A DNA stretch of 44,003 bases. Source: Bacteroidales bacterium (GTDB taxonomy: Bacteria > Bacteroidota > Bacteroidia > Bacteroidales > UBA932). Location of the stretch: contig JAFRXI010000014.1 in NCBI GenBank assembly GCA_017437755.1, positions 1 through 44,003 of the forward strand. The letters run 5' to 3'. The translations under genes and the position numbers were made by a program. Below the pieces are notes generated by a model. That model searched no databases. It was given only the letters and a program-made list of their open reading frames with translations, and was not told the DNA's origin. The stretch's first letter is position 1, and every line of letters starts with the position of its first letter. Shown here piece by piece: positions 33,339-40,641 of this stretch.

Positions 33339-34361
33339 ATGGCATTTTCATTTCTGACACAGGAACTCGCCGTCGACCTCGGAACCGCCAACACCGTCAT
33401 TTTCCAGAATGACGAGATCGTGCTTGACGAGCCGAGCATCGTGGCAATAGATAACAACTCGGGCAAATGCATCGCCCTCGGCCAGAAGGCAAAGCTCATG
33501 AACGAGCGTACCAACCCCGGCATCAAGACGGTAAGGCCCCTCAAGGACGGTGTCATCGCAGACTTCAACGCCGCAGAGATGATGATCCGCGGCTTCATCC
33601 GCCAGGTCAACTCCCGCCGCAAATCGCTGTTCTCCCCTAACCTGAAGATGGTGGTGGGCATCCCCTCCGGCTCCACCGAAGTCGAGATCAGGGCCGTCCG
33701 CGACTCCTCCGAGCATGCCGGAGGCCGCGACGTCTACCTTATCTACGAGCCCATGGCCGCGGCCCTCGGTATCGGCCTGGACGTGGAAGCCCCCAAGGGC
33801 AACATGGTGGTTGACATAGGCGGCGGTACCACTGAAATCGCAGTCATCTCGCTGGGAGGCATCGTGTACGACGCCAGCGTCCGTATCGCCGGCGACCGCT
33901 TCACCCTGGACATCCAGGAATACCTCCGCCAGCAGCACAATATCAAGGTTGGAGAGACCACGGCTGAGAAGATAAAGATAGCCATCGGCGCCGTGATTCC
34001 GGAACTGGACGTGGAACCCGAACCGTTCATCGCCAGGGGCCCCAACATGATGACCGCCCACCCGGTGGACGCAACCGTCACCTACCAGGAAATCGCCCAC
34101 TGCCTTGACAAGTCCATCACCCAGATCGAGAACTCCATCCTTCACGTGCTGGAGAACACACCTCCCGAACTCTATTCCGACATAGTGGTCAACGGTATAT
34201 TCCTTTCCGGCGGCGGCGCCCTGCTCCGCGGCCTGGCCAAGAGGCTCACCGACAAGGTAAACATCCCGTTCCACGTGAGCGAAGATCCCCTCCATGCAGT
34301 TGCAAGGGGCACCTGCATAGCCCTTAAGAATACGGCAAACTATTCATTCCTAATGAGATAA
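33339..34361 (+). CDS. mreB: Rod shape-determining protein MreB
   Basis: Bacterial actin that positions the elongasome under the inner membrane. The 340-residue product has the actin-fold motifs VDLGTANTVIF (phosphate 1), GIPSGSTEVEIRAVRDSSEHAGG, EPMAAALGIGLDV, VVDIGGGTTEIAVISL (phosphate 2) and LSGGGALLRGLAKRL (adenosine). The N-terminus MAFSFLTQ is the expected amphipathic membrane anchor. Lead gene of mreB-mreC-mreD-mrdA-rodA, with 1- and 4-nt overlaps to the next genes. Confidence 0.98.
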   Translation: MAFSFLTQELAVDLGTANTVIFQNDEIVLDEPSIVAIDNNSGKCIALGQKAKLMNERTNPGIKTVRPLKDGVIADFNAAEMMIRGFIRQVNSRRKSLFSPNLKMVVGIPSGSTEVEIRAVRDSSEHAGGRDVYLIYEPMAAALGIGLDVEAPKGNMVVDIGGGTTEIAVISLGGIVYDASVRIAGDRFTLDIQEYLRQQHNIKVGETTAEKIKIAIGAVIPELDVEPEPFIARGPNMMTAHPVDATVTYQEIAHCLDKSITQIENSILHVLENTPPELYSDIVVNGIFLSGGGALLRGLAKRLTDKVNIPFHVSEDPLHAVARGTCIALKNTANYSFLMR

Positions 34362-35182
34362 TGCCGAGGGAAAGGAAGATCGTCCCCATAATAATAAGCG
34401 CAGCAATCTTCATCTTGATGGAGGTTGCTGCACTGAATATGCTGTCCCGCAACGGTGCCCTCCAGGAAATCTGGATCGCCCGCGGCGCCCATAATTTCAT
34501 GAGGGCCGTGTGGGGCGGATCGGAATCGGTCAAATACTATTTCTCCCTGAAAAAGCAGAACGAGGCCCTCGCCGAAGAGAATTTCGCCTTGCGGCAGTCG
34601 CTCCTGCAGTACGGCGACGAGGCCTCCAGGGCCAGGCTGGATACCATGACCCTCGGGCTGGGACGCCAGGTTTCCGGATTCACCTACATACCTGCGACAA
34701 TTTCCAAGATGTCCCGGAACAGCCAGCATAACTACCTGATAATCAACAAGGGATCCGAGGAGGGAGTAACGTCCCACTCGGGCATTGTCACCGGGAAGGG
34801 CGTTGTGGGGATCATCGACGCGGTGGGCAGGCACCATGCCTACGCCCTCACCTTCATGAACAGCGACATCTCCATCAGCGCCCGCCTGGGCACGGAAGGG
34901 GCGGTGGGTCCGCTGGTCTGGGACGGAAAGAGCACCGGGCAGGGCATCCTCAAGGAGATTCCCCTGCAGTACAAATACTCCCCCGGTGACACCGTCTACA
35001 CCAGCGGCTATTCGTCGATCTTCCCGCCCGACATCCCGCTTGGCACCGCCGGCGAGTCAAGGGTCATAAACGGAGCCACCAATGAGATAAAAATCAAGTT
35101 GTTCCAGGATTTCACCGCCCTCAGGTTCGTGATGGTGGTGAGCAACTCGAACAGGAAGGAAATGGAGGACCTGTCAAAATGA
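34361..35182 (+). CDS. mreC: Rod shape-determining protein MreC
   Basis: Periplasmic scaffold of the elongasome, linking MreB to PBP2. The 273-residue product has one N-terminal transmembrane helix (IVPIIISAAIFILMEVAALN), a coiled-coil stretch (KKQNEALAEENFALRQSL) and the paired beta domains (NKGSEEGVTSHSGIVTGKGVVGIID, YSPGDTVYTSGYSSIFPPDIPLG). Its ATG shares a base with the mreB stop. Confidence 0.95.
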   Translation: MPRERKIVPIIISAAIFILMEVAALNMLSRNGALQEIWIARGAHNFMRAVWGGSESVKYYFSLKKQNEALAEENFALRQSLLQYGDEASRARLDTMTLGLGRQVSGFTYIPATISKMSRNSQHNYLIINKGSEEGVTSHSGIVTGKGVVGIIDAVGRHHAYALTFMNSDISISARLGTEGAVGPLVWDGKSTGQGILKEIPLQYKYSPGDTVYTSGYSSIFPPDIPLGTAGESRVINGATNEIKIKLFQDFTALRFVMVVSNSNRKEMEDLSK

Positions 35183-35691
35183 AACACACCTCGTTCTTCC
35201 TGGTCTATTTCCTGCTGACGGTGGCGCAGCTCCTCATCTGCAATTACTTCCACCTCACCCCCTACGTGACCCTGAGCATCCTTCCGGTGATGGTCCTGTG
35301 CATACCCATCAGGTACTCCACCGTGGCGGCCCTCTTTATCGCGTTCGGGACCGGCCTCAGCGTAGACCTCCTGGCCGAGGGGCTCCTGGGGCTCAACACC
35401 TTCGCCCTGCTGCCCGTCGCCCTTGTCCGCAGGCCTCTCATCAGGCTGGTGTTCGGCGACGAGGTCTTTGCCCGCAACGAGGACTTCTCCGTGAAGAAAA
35501 ACGGTTTTGGAAAGGTCTCCGGGGCGATAGTCATAGCCCAGGCCCTGTTCCTGGCCCTGTACATCTGGGCCGACGGCGCCGGAACCAGGCCCTTCTGGTT
35601 CAACATGGCCCGCTTCTCAGCCTCCCTTGCCGCAGGGTACATCCTCGCGGTCATCCTGATCGATACCCTGGCCCCGGATTCAAGGAAATAG
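35179..35691 (+). CDS. mreD: Rod shape-determining protein MreD
   Basis: Integral membrane partner of MreC. The 170-residue product is almost entirely hydrophobic, with about five transmembrane helices and the conserved FIAFGTGLSVDLLAEGLLGLNTFAL block in the middle. It overlaps mreC by 4 nt (ATGA). Confidence 0.93.
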   Translation: MKHTSFFLVYFLLTVAQLLICNYFHLTPYVTLSILPVMVLCIPIRYSTVAALFIAFGTGLSVDLLAEGLLGLNTFALLPVALVRRPLIRLVFGDEVFARNEDFSVKKNGFGKVSGAIVIAQALFLALYIWADGAGTRPFWFNMARFSASLAAGYILAVILIDTLAPDSRK

Positions 35692-35694
35692 GCT

Positions 35695-37542
35695 ATGGAA
35701 AACCACCGTAAGACAAGGCTCCTCATAGGCCTGGGTGTGGCCGCCGCCCTGCTCCTGGGGAAACTGTTCATCATCCAGATACTGGACAGCGGATACAAGG
35801 AGAACGCCTTGAACAATTCCATGGTCTACGACATCATCTACCCCACCAGGGGCGTCATCTATGACCGCAACGGGAAGATCATCGTAGGGAACAAGGTTGC
35901 CTATGACATAATGGTGAGCCCCAGGGAAGTCAAGGAGTTCGACACCCTGTCCCTGGCTTCGGTCCTGGACGTCAGTCCCGACCTGATCCGGGACAAGATG
36001 GCGGAATATGAGCGCAACCGGAAGAAGATTGGTTACCAGTCGGTCGTCATGCTCAAGCAGATTCCGGCATCCACCTACATGAAGTTCGACGAGGTGAAAT
36101 ACAAGTTCCCGGGCTTCAGGGGACAGGTCAGGAGCATCAGGGACTATCCCATAAATGCCGGCGGGAACCTGCTGGGATACGTTTCGGAAGTTGACGCCGC
36201 CTTCATGGAACGGCATCCCGGGGAATACCGCAGCGGCGACTATGCCGGCAAGACCGGCATCGAGGCGGCCCGTGAGAAGGACCTCCGCGGGGAAAAGGGC
36301 TACAACATCTACCTGCGGAACTCCAAAAACCAGATTGAGACCAGGTACAAGGACGGCGAAATGGACAAGGAGGCCGTTCCCGGGCATGACGTGGTGACCA
36401 CCATCGACGCCGACCTGCAGCAGTTCGGGCAGGAACTGATGAAGAACAAGGTGGGAAGCCTCGTGGCCATAGAACCGTCCACCGGGGAGATCCTGGCCAT
36501 GGTCTCCAGTCCCGGCATAGACGTGGACATGCTTTCCGACATCGGCAAGCACTACCAGGAGATTTCCAAAAATCCCTACAAGCCCATGTTCAACAGGGCC
36601 GTGCAGGCCCCTTATCCACCCGGCTCCTGCTTCAAGATAGTGAACGGGCTGATAGGCCTGCAGGAAGGTGTCCTCAGGCCGGAATACAGCTACCCATGCA
36701 GCCAGGGATACCACTTCGGGGCCGGGCACAAGCTGGGCTGCCACAGCCACAAGTCGCCCCTTGACATGGAGGAATCCATAATGATGTCGTGCAACGCATA
36801 CTACTGCTACGTACTGCGCAACATCCTGGACAACAAGCGTTACGGATCCATCGACGAGGCCCTTGACAAATGGCGGGAATACGCCCTGAGCTTTGGCTTC
36901 GGGCGGAAACTGGGCAGCGACTTCCCTTCCGAGCTCGGCGGAAACATACCGTCGTCCAAGTATTACAACCGCGTTTACGGAAAGAACCGGTGGAACTCCA
37001 TAACGGTCATATCCCTTTCCATCGGCCAGGGAGAGATAGGCGTAACCCCGCTGCACCTGGCCAATTTCTGTGCGACCGTGGCCAACCGGGGCTACTATAT
37101 CATTCCCCACATCATCAAGGATTCCGAAGGGGTGACCATCGACCCCAAGTACCATGAAAAACAGTACACCATGGTGGATACGACCCATTTCCGGAAAGTG
37201 ATAAAGGGCATGTGGAGGGCCGTGAACAGCGGTTTCGGCTCCGGAGGAACGGCCAGCATCGCCCATGTGGACGGACTTGACATCTGCGGGAAGACCGGCA
37301 CCGCCCAGAATCCCCGCGGAGCCGACAACTCCGTTTTCATGTGCTTCGCCCCCATGGACAATCCCAAGATTGCGGTGGCCGCCTACGTCGAGAACGGCGG
37401 CTTCGGGGCAACGTGGGCATGTCCCCTGGCGTCCCTCATGGTGGAAAGATACCTCAACGGCGAAATCAGCCCCGGGGCCAGGCAGGACCTTGAGCGAAGG
37501 ATGCGGGAAGGTAACCTTATGGCAAGGGTAAAAAAGGACTAG
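35695..37542 (+). CDS. mrdA: Penicillin-binding protein 2 (elongation transpeptidase)
   Basis: Class B transpeptidase of the elongasome, working with the RodA glycosyltransferase. The 615-residue product has an N-terminal transmembrane helix (LLIGLGVAAALLLGKLFII), the pedestal domain starting at NSMVYDIIYPTRGVIYDRNGK, and the transpeptidase domain with S311-C-F-K314 (YPPGSCFKI), SCN in IMMSCNAYY, and K533-T-G (CGKTGTAQN). All catalytic motifs are intact. Confidence 0.96.
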   Translation: MENHRKTRLLIGLGVAAALLLGKLFIIQILDSGYKENALNNSMVYDIIYPTRGVIYDRNGKIIVGNKVAYDIMVSPREVKEFDTLSLASVLDVSPDLIRDKMAEYERNRKKIGYQSVVMLKQIPASTYMKFDEVKYKFPGFRGQVRSIRDYPINAGGNLLGYVSEVDAAFMERHPGEYRSGDYAGKTGIEAAREKDLRGEKGYNIYLRNSKNQIETRYKDGEMDKEAVPGHDVVTTIDADLQQFGQELMKNKVGSLVAIEPSTGEILAMVSSPGIDVDMLSDIGKHYQEISKNPYKPMFNRAVQAPYPPGSCFKIVNGLIGLQEGVLRPEYSYPCSQGYHFGAGHKLGCHSHKSPLDMEESIMMSCNAYYCYVLRNILDNKRYGSIDEALDKWREYALSFGFGRKLGSDFPSELGGNIPSSKYYNRVYGKNRWNSITVISLSIGQGEIGVTPLHLANFCATVANRGYYIIPHIIKDSEGVTIDPKYHEKQYTMVDTTHFRKVIKGMWRAVNSGFGSGGTASIAHVDGLDICGKTGTAQNPRGADNSVFMCFAPMDNPKIAVAAYVENGGFGATWACPLASLMVERYLNGEISPGARQDLERRMREGNLMARVKKD

Positions 37543-37544
37543 CG

Positions 37545-39068
37545 ATGCAGGGAAACGTACATGAAAGAGGCCTGAAGCAGAGCGTGGACTGGAGCCTGGT
37601 GCTGTCGTACCTGCTCCTGATCCTCATCGGCTGGATCAACATATACGCATCCATCCATTCGTCGGAGCCCTCCTCCATTTTCGATTTCGAGGCCCGCAGC
37701 GGAAAGCAGTTCGTATGGATACTCACCGCCCTCGGCCTTGCGGCGCTTATACTGTTCATACTCAGCCCCAGGCTGTGGCCAGGGATGGCGGTGCCGCTGT
37801 ACCTGTTCGTGGCGGTGCTGCTGATTGCCGTAATCTTCCTGGGAACTCCGGTCAAGGGGTCCCGGTCGTGGTTCCAGTTCGGGCCCGTGAGCTTCCAGCC
37901 GGCGGAGATATCAAAGATTTCAACCTCGTTGCTGCTGGCAATGGTAATGAGTCGTAACGACTTCAAACTGAGCCGTTTCAAGGATTTCCTGCTGGTTGCC
38001 GCAATCATCGGGGTGCCCATGCTTTCCATAGTAGCCGAGAGTGAGACCGGCTCGGCCCTGGTGTATGTGGGATTCATCTTCGTGCTTTACAGGGAAGGCC
38101 TGTCTGGATGGTTCCTGGCCCTTATCGGCCTTGCGATAGTGTTGTTCATCACCACGCTTACGGCATCGTCATACGCCTCAATCCTGCTGCTTGCAGGAGT
38201 CCTGCTGCTTTGCAATGCATTCAAGGAGAAAAACTTCTGGCGATGGATCCTGTTCAGCGCCCTCTTCGTGGGACTGATGGCCGCGCTTCCTTCCATCTGG
38301 AACCTTATCACAGGGGCTGTCTCCTCCGCGGCAGACAGGATGGCCAACACCGTCACGGTTCCGCTTCCCGGGGCCCGACAGAAGGTTTTCGGGACCTTCC
38401 TCCTCAAGATAAAGCCCATCTATCTGCTCATGGCGGCCTGCCTGGGAGCCCTTCCGTATTTTGCGGTGAGGTCGTTCAGGGAGAGGAACAGCTTCATGGG
38501 GCTGTCATGCGCCGCCTTCGTGGTGGGCCTGGCCCTGGTCTTCTCCACCGAATTCATTTTCAACGACGTGCTTCAGGACCACCAGCGCAAAAGGATAGAG
38601 GTCCTGCTGGGAATGAAGGAAGATCCGGCCGGCGTGGGATACAACGTGAACCAGTCCATGATCGCCATAGGTTCCGGGGGCTTTGCCGGCAAGGGCTACC
38701 TTCAGGGAACGCAGACGACATACGGATTCGTCCCCGAGCAGAGCACCGACTTCATTTTCTGCACCGTGGGCGAGGAATGGGGATTCATCGGCTGTGCCGT
38801 GGTCATCCTGCTGTATGTCTTCCTGATTTCCAGGCTGATACTGGACGCCGAACAATGCCGTGAACCGTTTACCCGGATATACGGCTACTGCGTGGCCAGC
38901 TGCATTTTCATGCACCTGTTCATCAATATCGGCATGACCATAGGACTCATGCCCGTGATCGGGATTCCCCTGCCTCTGCTTTCATACGGAGGGTCGTCCC
39001 TGTGGGCGTTTACGATAATGATCTTCATCTTCGTGGCGATGTACCGCGAAGAGAAGAAGTATTATTAG
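37545..39068 (+). CDS. rodA: Rod shape-determining protein RodA
   Basis: SEDS-family peptidoglycan glycosyltransferase of the elongasome. The 507-residue product has about ten transmembrane helices and SEDS signatures: KGSRSWFQFGPVSFQPAEI with the SKIS motif following, AESETGSALVY, NQSMIAIGSGGFAGKGYLQGTQ, FVPEQSTDFIFCTVGEEWGF, and the terminal GIPLPLLSYGGSSLW. It is longer than the roughly 370-residue E. coli protein because of an expanded central loop, as is usual in Bacteroidota. Last gene of the operon. Confidence 0.96.
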   Translation: MQGNVHERGLKQSVDWSLVLSYLLLILIGWINIYASIHSSEPSSIFDFEARSGKQFVWILTALGLAALILFILSPRLWPGMAVPLYLFVAVLLIAVIFLGTPVKGSRSWFQFGPVSFQPAEISKISTSLLLAMVMSRNDFKLSRFKDFLLVAAIIGVPMLSIVAESETGSALVYVGFIFVLYREGLSGWFLALIGLAIVLFITTLTASSYASILLLAGVLLLCNAFKEKNFWRWILFSALFVGLMAALPSIWNLITGAVSSAADRMANTVTVPLPGARQKVFGTFLLKIKPIYLLMAACLGALPYFAVRSFRERNSFMGLSCAAFVVGLALVFSTEFIFNDVLQDHQRKRIEVLLGMKEDPAGVGYNVNQSMIAIGSGGFAGKGYLQGTQTTYGFVPEQSTDFIFCTVGEEWGFIGCAVVILLYVFLISRLILDAEQCREPFTRIYGYCVASCIFMHLFINIGMTIGLMPVIGIPLPLLSYGGSSLWAFTIMIFIFVAMYREEKKYY

Positions 39069-39092
39069 CCCTTACCGGGCTCCGGAGCATCC

Positions 39093-39539
39093 CTATTTCT
39101 TTCCGAACAGGCCGCCGAGGAGGGATCCGAACAGACCGCCTCCGGCATTGCCGCCCTTAAGCGTAAGGATAAGGTCGTTGAAGTCGATGTCGCCGTCGCC
39201 GTCCTTGTCCTTTATGATGTTGGAGAGCTTGCCCATCACCTGGGGGACCAGCCCCTTGAGAGCGGCCCCAGCCGAGCCCAGGTTGAGCTGCTTGAGGACG
39301 TCGTTGTCGAAAATCCTGCCGGCAAGGGCGGTTACGGGCGACTGGGCCGCATTCACCTTTCCGGTCACGAGATCCCTGATCTGATCAACTCCGCCGGCCT
39401 TGGTCGCCGTCTGGGTAAGGCTGCCCAGGACTGAGTTGGAGAGTCCGCCCAGCACTTTGTCCTTGATGTTGGAAGGGATGTTGACATTCCCGGCCACCGA
39501 GTTCACCTGGCCTGAAATAAGATCGAGAATGGATGCCAT
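39093..39539 (-). CDS. Small EF-hand-like protein
   Basis: A 148-residue protein with no signal peptide. The N-terminal part resembles low-complexity helical proteins rich in G, N, S and V. Residues about 111-127 form an EF-hand/dockerin-like calcium loop (DKDGDGDIDFNDLILTL). The tail is glycine-rich (GGLFGSLLGGLFGKK). Function unknown. The ATG at 39539 is set by the promoter lying just upstream; 24 nt separate its stop from rodA. Confidence 0.8.
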   Translation of the reverse strand: MASILDLISGQVNSVAGNVNIPSNIKDKVLGGLSNSVLGSLTQTATKAGGVDQIRDLVTGKVNAAQSPVTALAGRIFDNDVLKQLNLGSAGAALKGLVPQVMGKLSNIIKDKDGDGDIDFNDLILTLKGGNAGGGLFGSLLGGLFGKK

Positions 39540-39575
39540 AATATAATAAAGATTGGTTAAGTATCCGTGTCGTTT

Positions 39576-39606
39576 CAAAAATACAAACTTCCTTTTTAAA
39601 AGCAAA
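39576..39606 (-). promoter_or_regulatory. Promoter of the EF-hand-like gene
   Basis: Minus strand TTTG at 39606-39603, 19-nt spacer, TATTTTTG at 39583-39576. The expected leader is about 30 nt. Confidence 0.7.
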
Positions 39607-39618
39607 GGATTTTATTCG

Positions 39619-39626
39619 TATCTTTG
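39619..39626 (+). promoter_or_regulatory. tRNA-Leu -7 box
   Basis: TATCTTTG matches TAnnTTTG and lies 32 nt before the first base of the tRNA. A T-run around 39593-39597 is at the -33 distance. It is divergent from, and overlaps, the promoter of the EF-hand-like gene. Confidence 0.55.
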
Positions 39627-39692
39627 TCGCCGGAAGTCGGAGTTCTACTCCCTCTCCCGCCTTGGTGGTGGAATGGTAGACACGAGGGACTT

Positions 39693-40255
39693 AGACCGTT
39701 CTTTGAAATAATTATTTGTAAAACACGAAAGTAAAGCTTTAATTTGCCTCTACCATGAAAAAGAAGTATTCAGTAGAGGAGTTTAATAAGGCAGTGACAG
39801 ATAATGTTTCTGTAGCCGGTGTATTACGTCAATTAGGTTAAGACCGCTTGGCGGTTAAGGGAACGTTACAAAAAATGCACTGGTATATCTTACTGCGAAC
39901 AATGCCGTCTTTCGACTTGGCTTGGACGAGACATCCCTCTTGAAATTCATCATATCAACGGTATTAATACCGACAATAGAATTTCAAATCTTCAATTGCT
40001 TTGCCCTAATTGCCATGCCCTTACAAATAATTATCGAGGAAGAGCACATTTGAGTGCACTCTCTGAAAAGAGAGATGTAGAATGCCGTAAATTCAAGGAA
40101 ACCTTAACGGATCATGCCGAAGGCAATCTTGAGCCAAGCCTTGAAGAAGGAAGGTGCAGAGACTAGACACGGCACACCTAAAGAGTTTTGCTCCACGGTG
40201 AAGGAATAGTCCAGACCACAAACAGAAAGCTGGTGGCGAAAGCCATAGTGGTACG
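39693..40255 (+). ncRNA. Group I intron (IC3-like) in tRNA-Leu
   Basis: Helices that can be drawn by eye: P3 TGCCG 40115-40119 with CGGCA 40170-40174; P5 GGC/GCC around AATCTTGA (40122-40135); P6 CCTT/AAGG (40139-40142, 40151-40154); P7 GACTA 40161-40165 with TAGTC 40207-40211; P8 CACC 40175-40178 with GGTG 40197-40200; P9 ACCAC 40215-40219 with GTGGT 40248-40252, containing TGGC-GAAA-GCCA. The Q and R stretches GGCAATCTTGAGCC and GGTGCAGAGACTAGAC match my recollection of the cyanobacterial tRNA-Leu intron. The intron follows U34 and ends in G40255 (omega G). The P1 guide is not clear: AAGT near 39730 would pair with the exon ACTT but gives U-A rather than U-G at the splice site. Confidence 0.88.
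39755..40166 (+). pseudogene. Intron-encoded HNH endonuclease, degraded
   Basis: The frame from ATG 39755 encodes MKKKYSVEEFNKAVTDNVSV and then AGVLRQLG before a stop at 39839; this is the usual DNA-binding start of HNH homing proteins. From 39837 the +1 frame encodes 109 codons with a complete zinc-ribbon HNH domain: YCEQCRLSTWLG, IPLEIHHINGINTDNRISNL and LLCPNCHALTNNYRGR. Intact relatives have about 60 more residues between the two parts, so an internal deletion with frameshift is likely. The last 18 codons run through the intron core and end at the TAG inside P7. Confidence 0.8.
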
Positions 40256-40314
40256 AAAATCCCTTGGCCCGAAACGGCCGTATGGGTTCGAGTCCCATCC
40301 GAGGCACGAAAAAA

Positions 40315-40338
40315 GACAGCTTCGACGCTGTCTTTTTT
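40315..40338 (+). terminator. Terminator of tRNA-Leu
   Basis: GACAGC-TTCGAC-GCTGTC hairpin (40315-40332) followed by TTTTTT; six A also precede it, so it could work in both directions. It begins 9 nt after the tRNA. Confidence 0.85.
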
Positions 40339-40358
40339 CATGCCTTGTCTTCGACTCA

Positions 40359-40406
40359 CTGGGGGCCTGATCCCCCAGACCCCCTGGGTCGGCCTTCGGC
40401 CTCCGA
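40359..40406. repeat. REP-like palindromic repeat, copy 2
   Basis: Hairpin CTGGGGG / CCCCCAG (40359-40378) followed by GGTCGGCCTTCGGCCTCCGA (40387-40406), the same two-part layout as the element at 2797-2841, with one difference in the 20-mer. Confidence 0.55.
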
Positions 40407-40586
40407 CTTTGTAAGTTATTGATTTCCAAACACTCTGCAAAGCATTGGTTGTATCCCCCAAATTTGGTCACTTTTGGTCACCTTTTCCGCTTATTATTTG
40501 AATACACCGCTGGATTATATCAACCACTTGATAGACAAATCCTTCGATAGCCACCAAGAATACACGATAGCCACCGGTTATTTAGC
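40407..40586. other. Non-coding stretch with short direct repeats
   Basis: No convincing gene. It holds TTTGGTCAC twice (40463-40471, 40473-40481), spaced 10 bp, and CGATAGCCACC twice (40545-40555, 40565-40575), spaced 20 bp. Repeats in whole helical turns close to a tRNA end resemble arm-type sites of tyrosine integrases or the worn end of an integrated element. This role is inference. Confidence 0.35.
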
Positions 40587-40605
40587 TCCCGCCCGAGGCA
40601 CAAAA
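40587..40605 (+). repeat. tRNA-Leu 3'-tail copy 1 (att-like)
   Basis: TCCCGCCCGAGGCACAAAA repeats the end of the tRNA-Leu gene (TCCCATCCGAGGCACGAAAA at 40293-40312) with three differences. The other copy is at 43400. The two extra copies share TCCCGCCCGAGGCAC exactly, and so are closer to each other than to this tRNA. Confidence 0.6.
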
Positions 40606-40630
40606 AGAGCATCGCGATCGGCGATGCTCT
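40602..40630 (-). terminator. Terminator of the GH11 gene
   Basis: Minus strand AGAGCATCGC (40630-40621) pairs with GCGATGCTCT (40615-40606), a perfect 10-bp stem with a 5-nt loop, followed by TTTTG. It lies 11 nt after the xylanase stop and abuts the att-like repeat. Confidence 0.8.
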
Positions 40631-40641
40631 ATTGGTTTTCA

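Larger units (their letters stand above)
39659..40306 (+). tRNA. tRNA-Leu(UAA), split by a group I intron
   Basis: Exons are 39659-39692 and 40256-40306; the mature tRNA is 85 nt plus an added CCA (not encoded). Acceptor arms GCCTTGG and CCGAGGC pair over 7 bp. The D arm is GTG/CAC. The anticodon stem AGGGA/TCCCT encloses the loop CTT-AAAA, giving anticodon TAA once the 563-nt insert is removed. A class II variable arm (GGCC-CGAAAC-GGCC) and a T arm (ATGGG-TTCGAGT-CCCAT) follow. The break falls exactly between U34 and A35, the same site as in cyanobacterial and plastid tRNA-Leu(UAA) introns. Without splicing the tRNA would be non-functional. Confidence 0.93.

Noticed and set aside
35680-37266. 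Open frame of 528 codons on the minus strand
   Set aside because: Antisense to mrdA; its composition shows no domain, and the PBP2 frame has all motifs.
39659-39700. Truncated tRNA-Leu pseudogene (5' half only)
   Set aside because: The matching 3' half lies 563 nt downstream and restores every stem, and the insert has a group I core.
40178-40471. Integrase fragment on the minus strand next to tRNA-Leu
   Set aside because: The frames overlap the tRNA, its terminator and the REP-like repeat, and no tyrosine recombinase motif (R...HxxR...Y) could be found.
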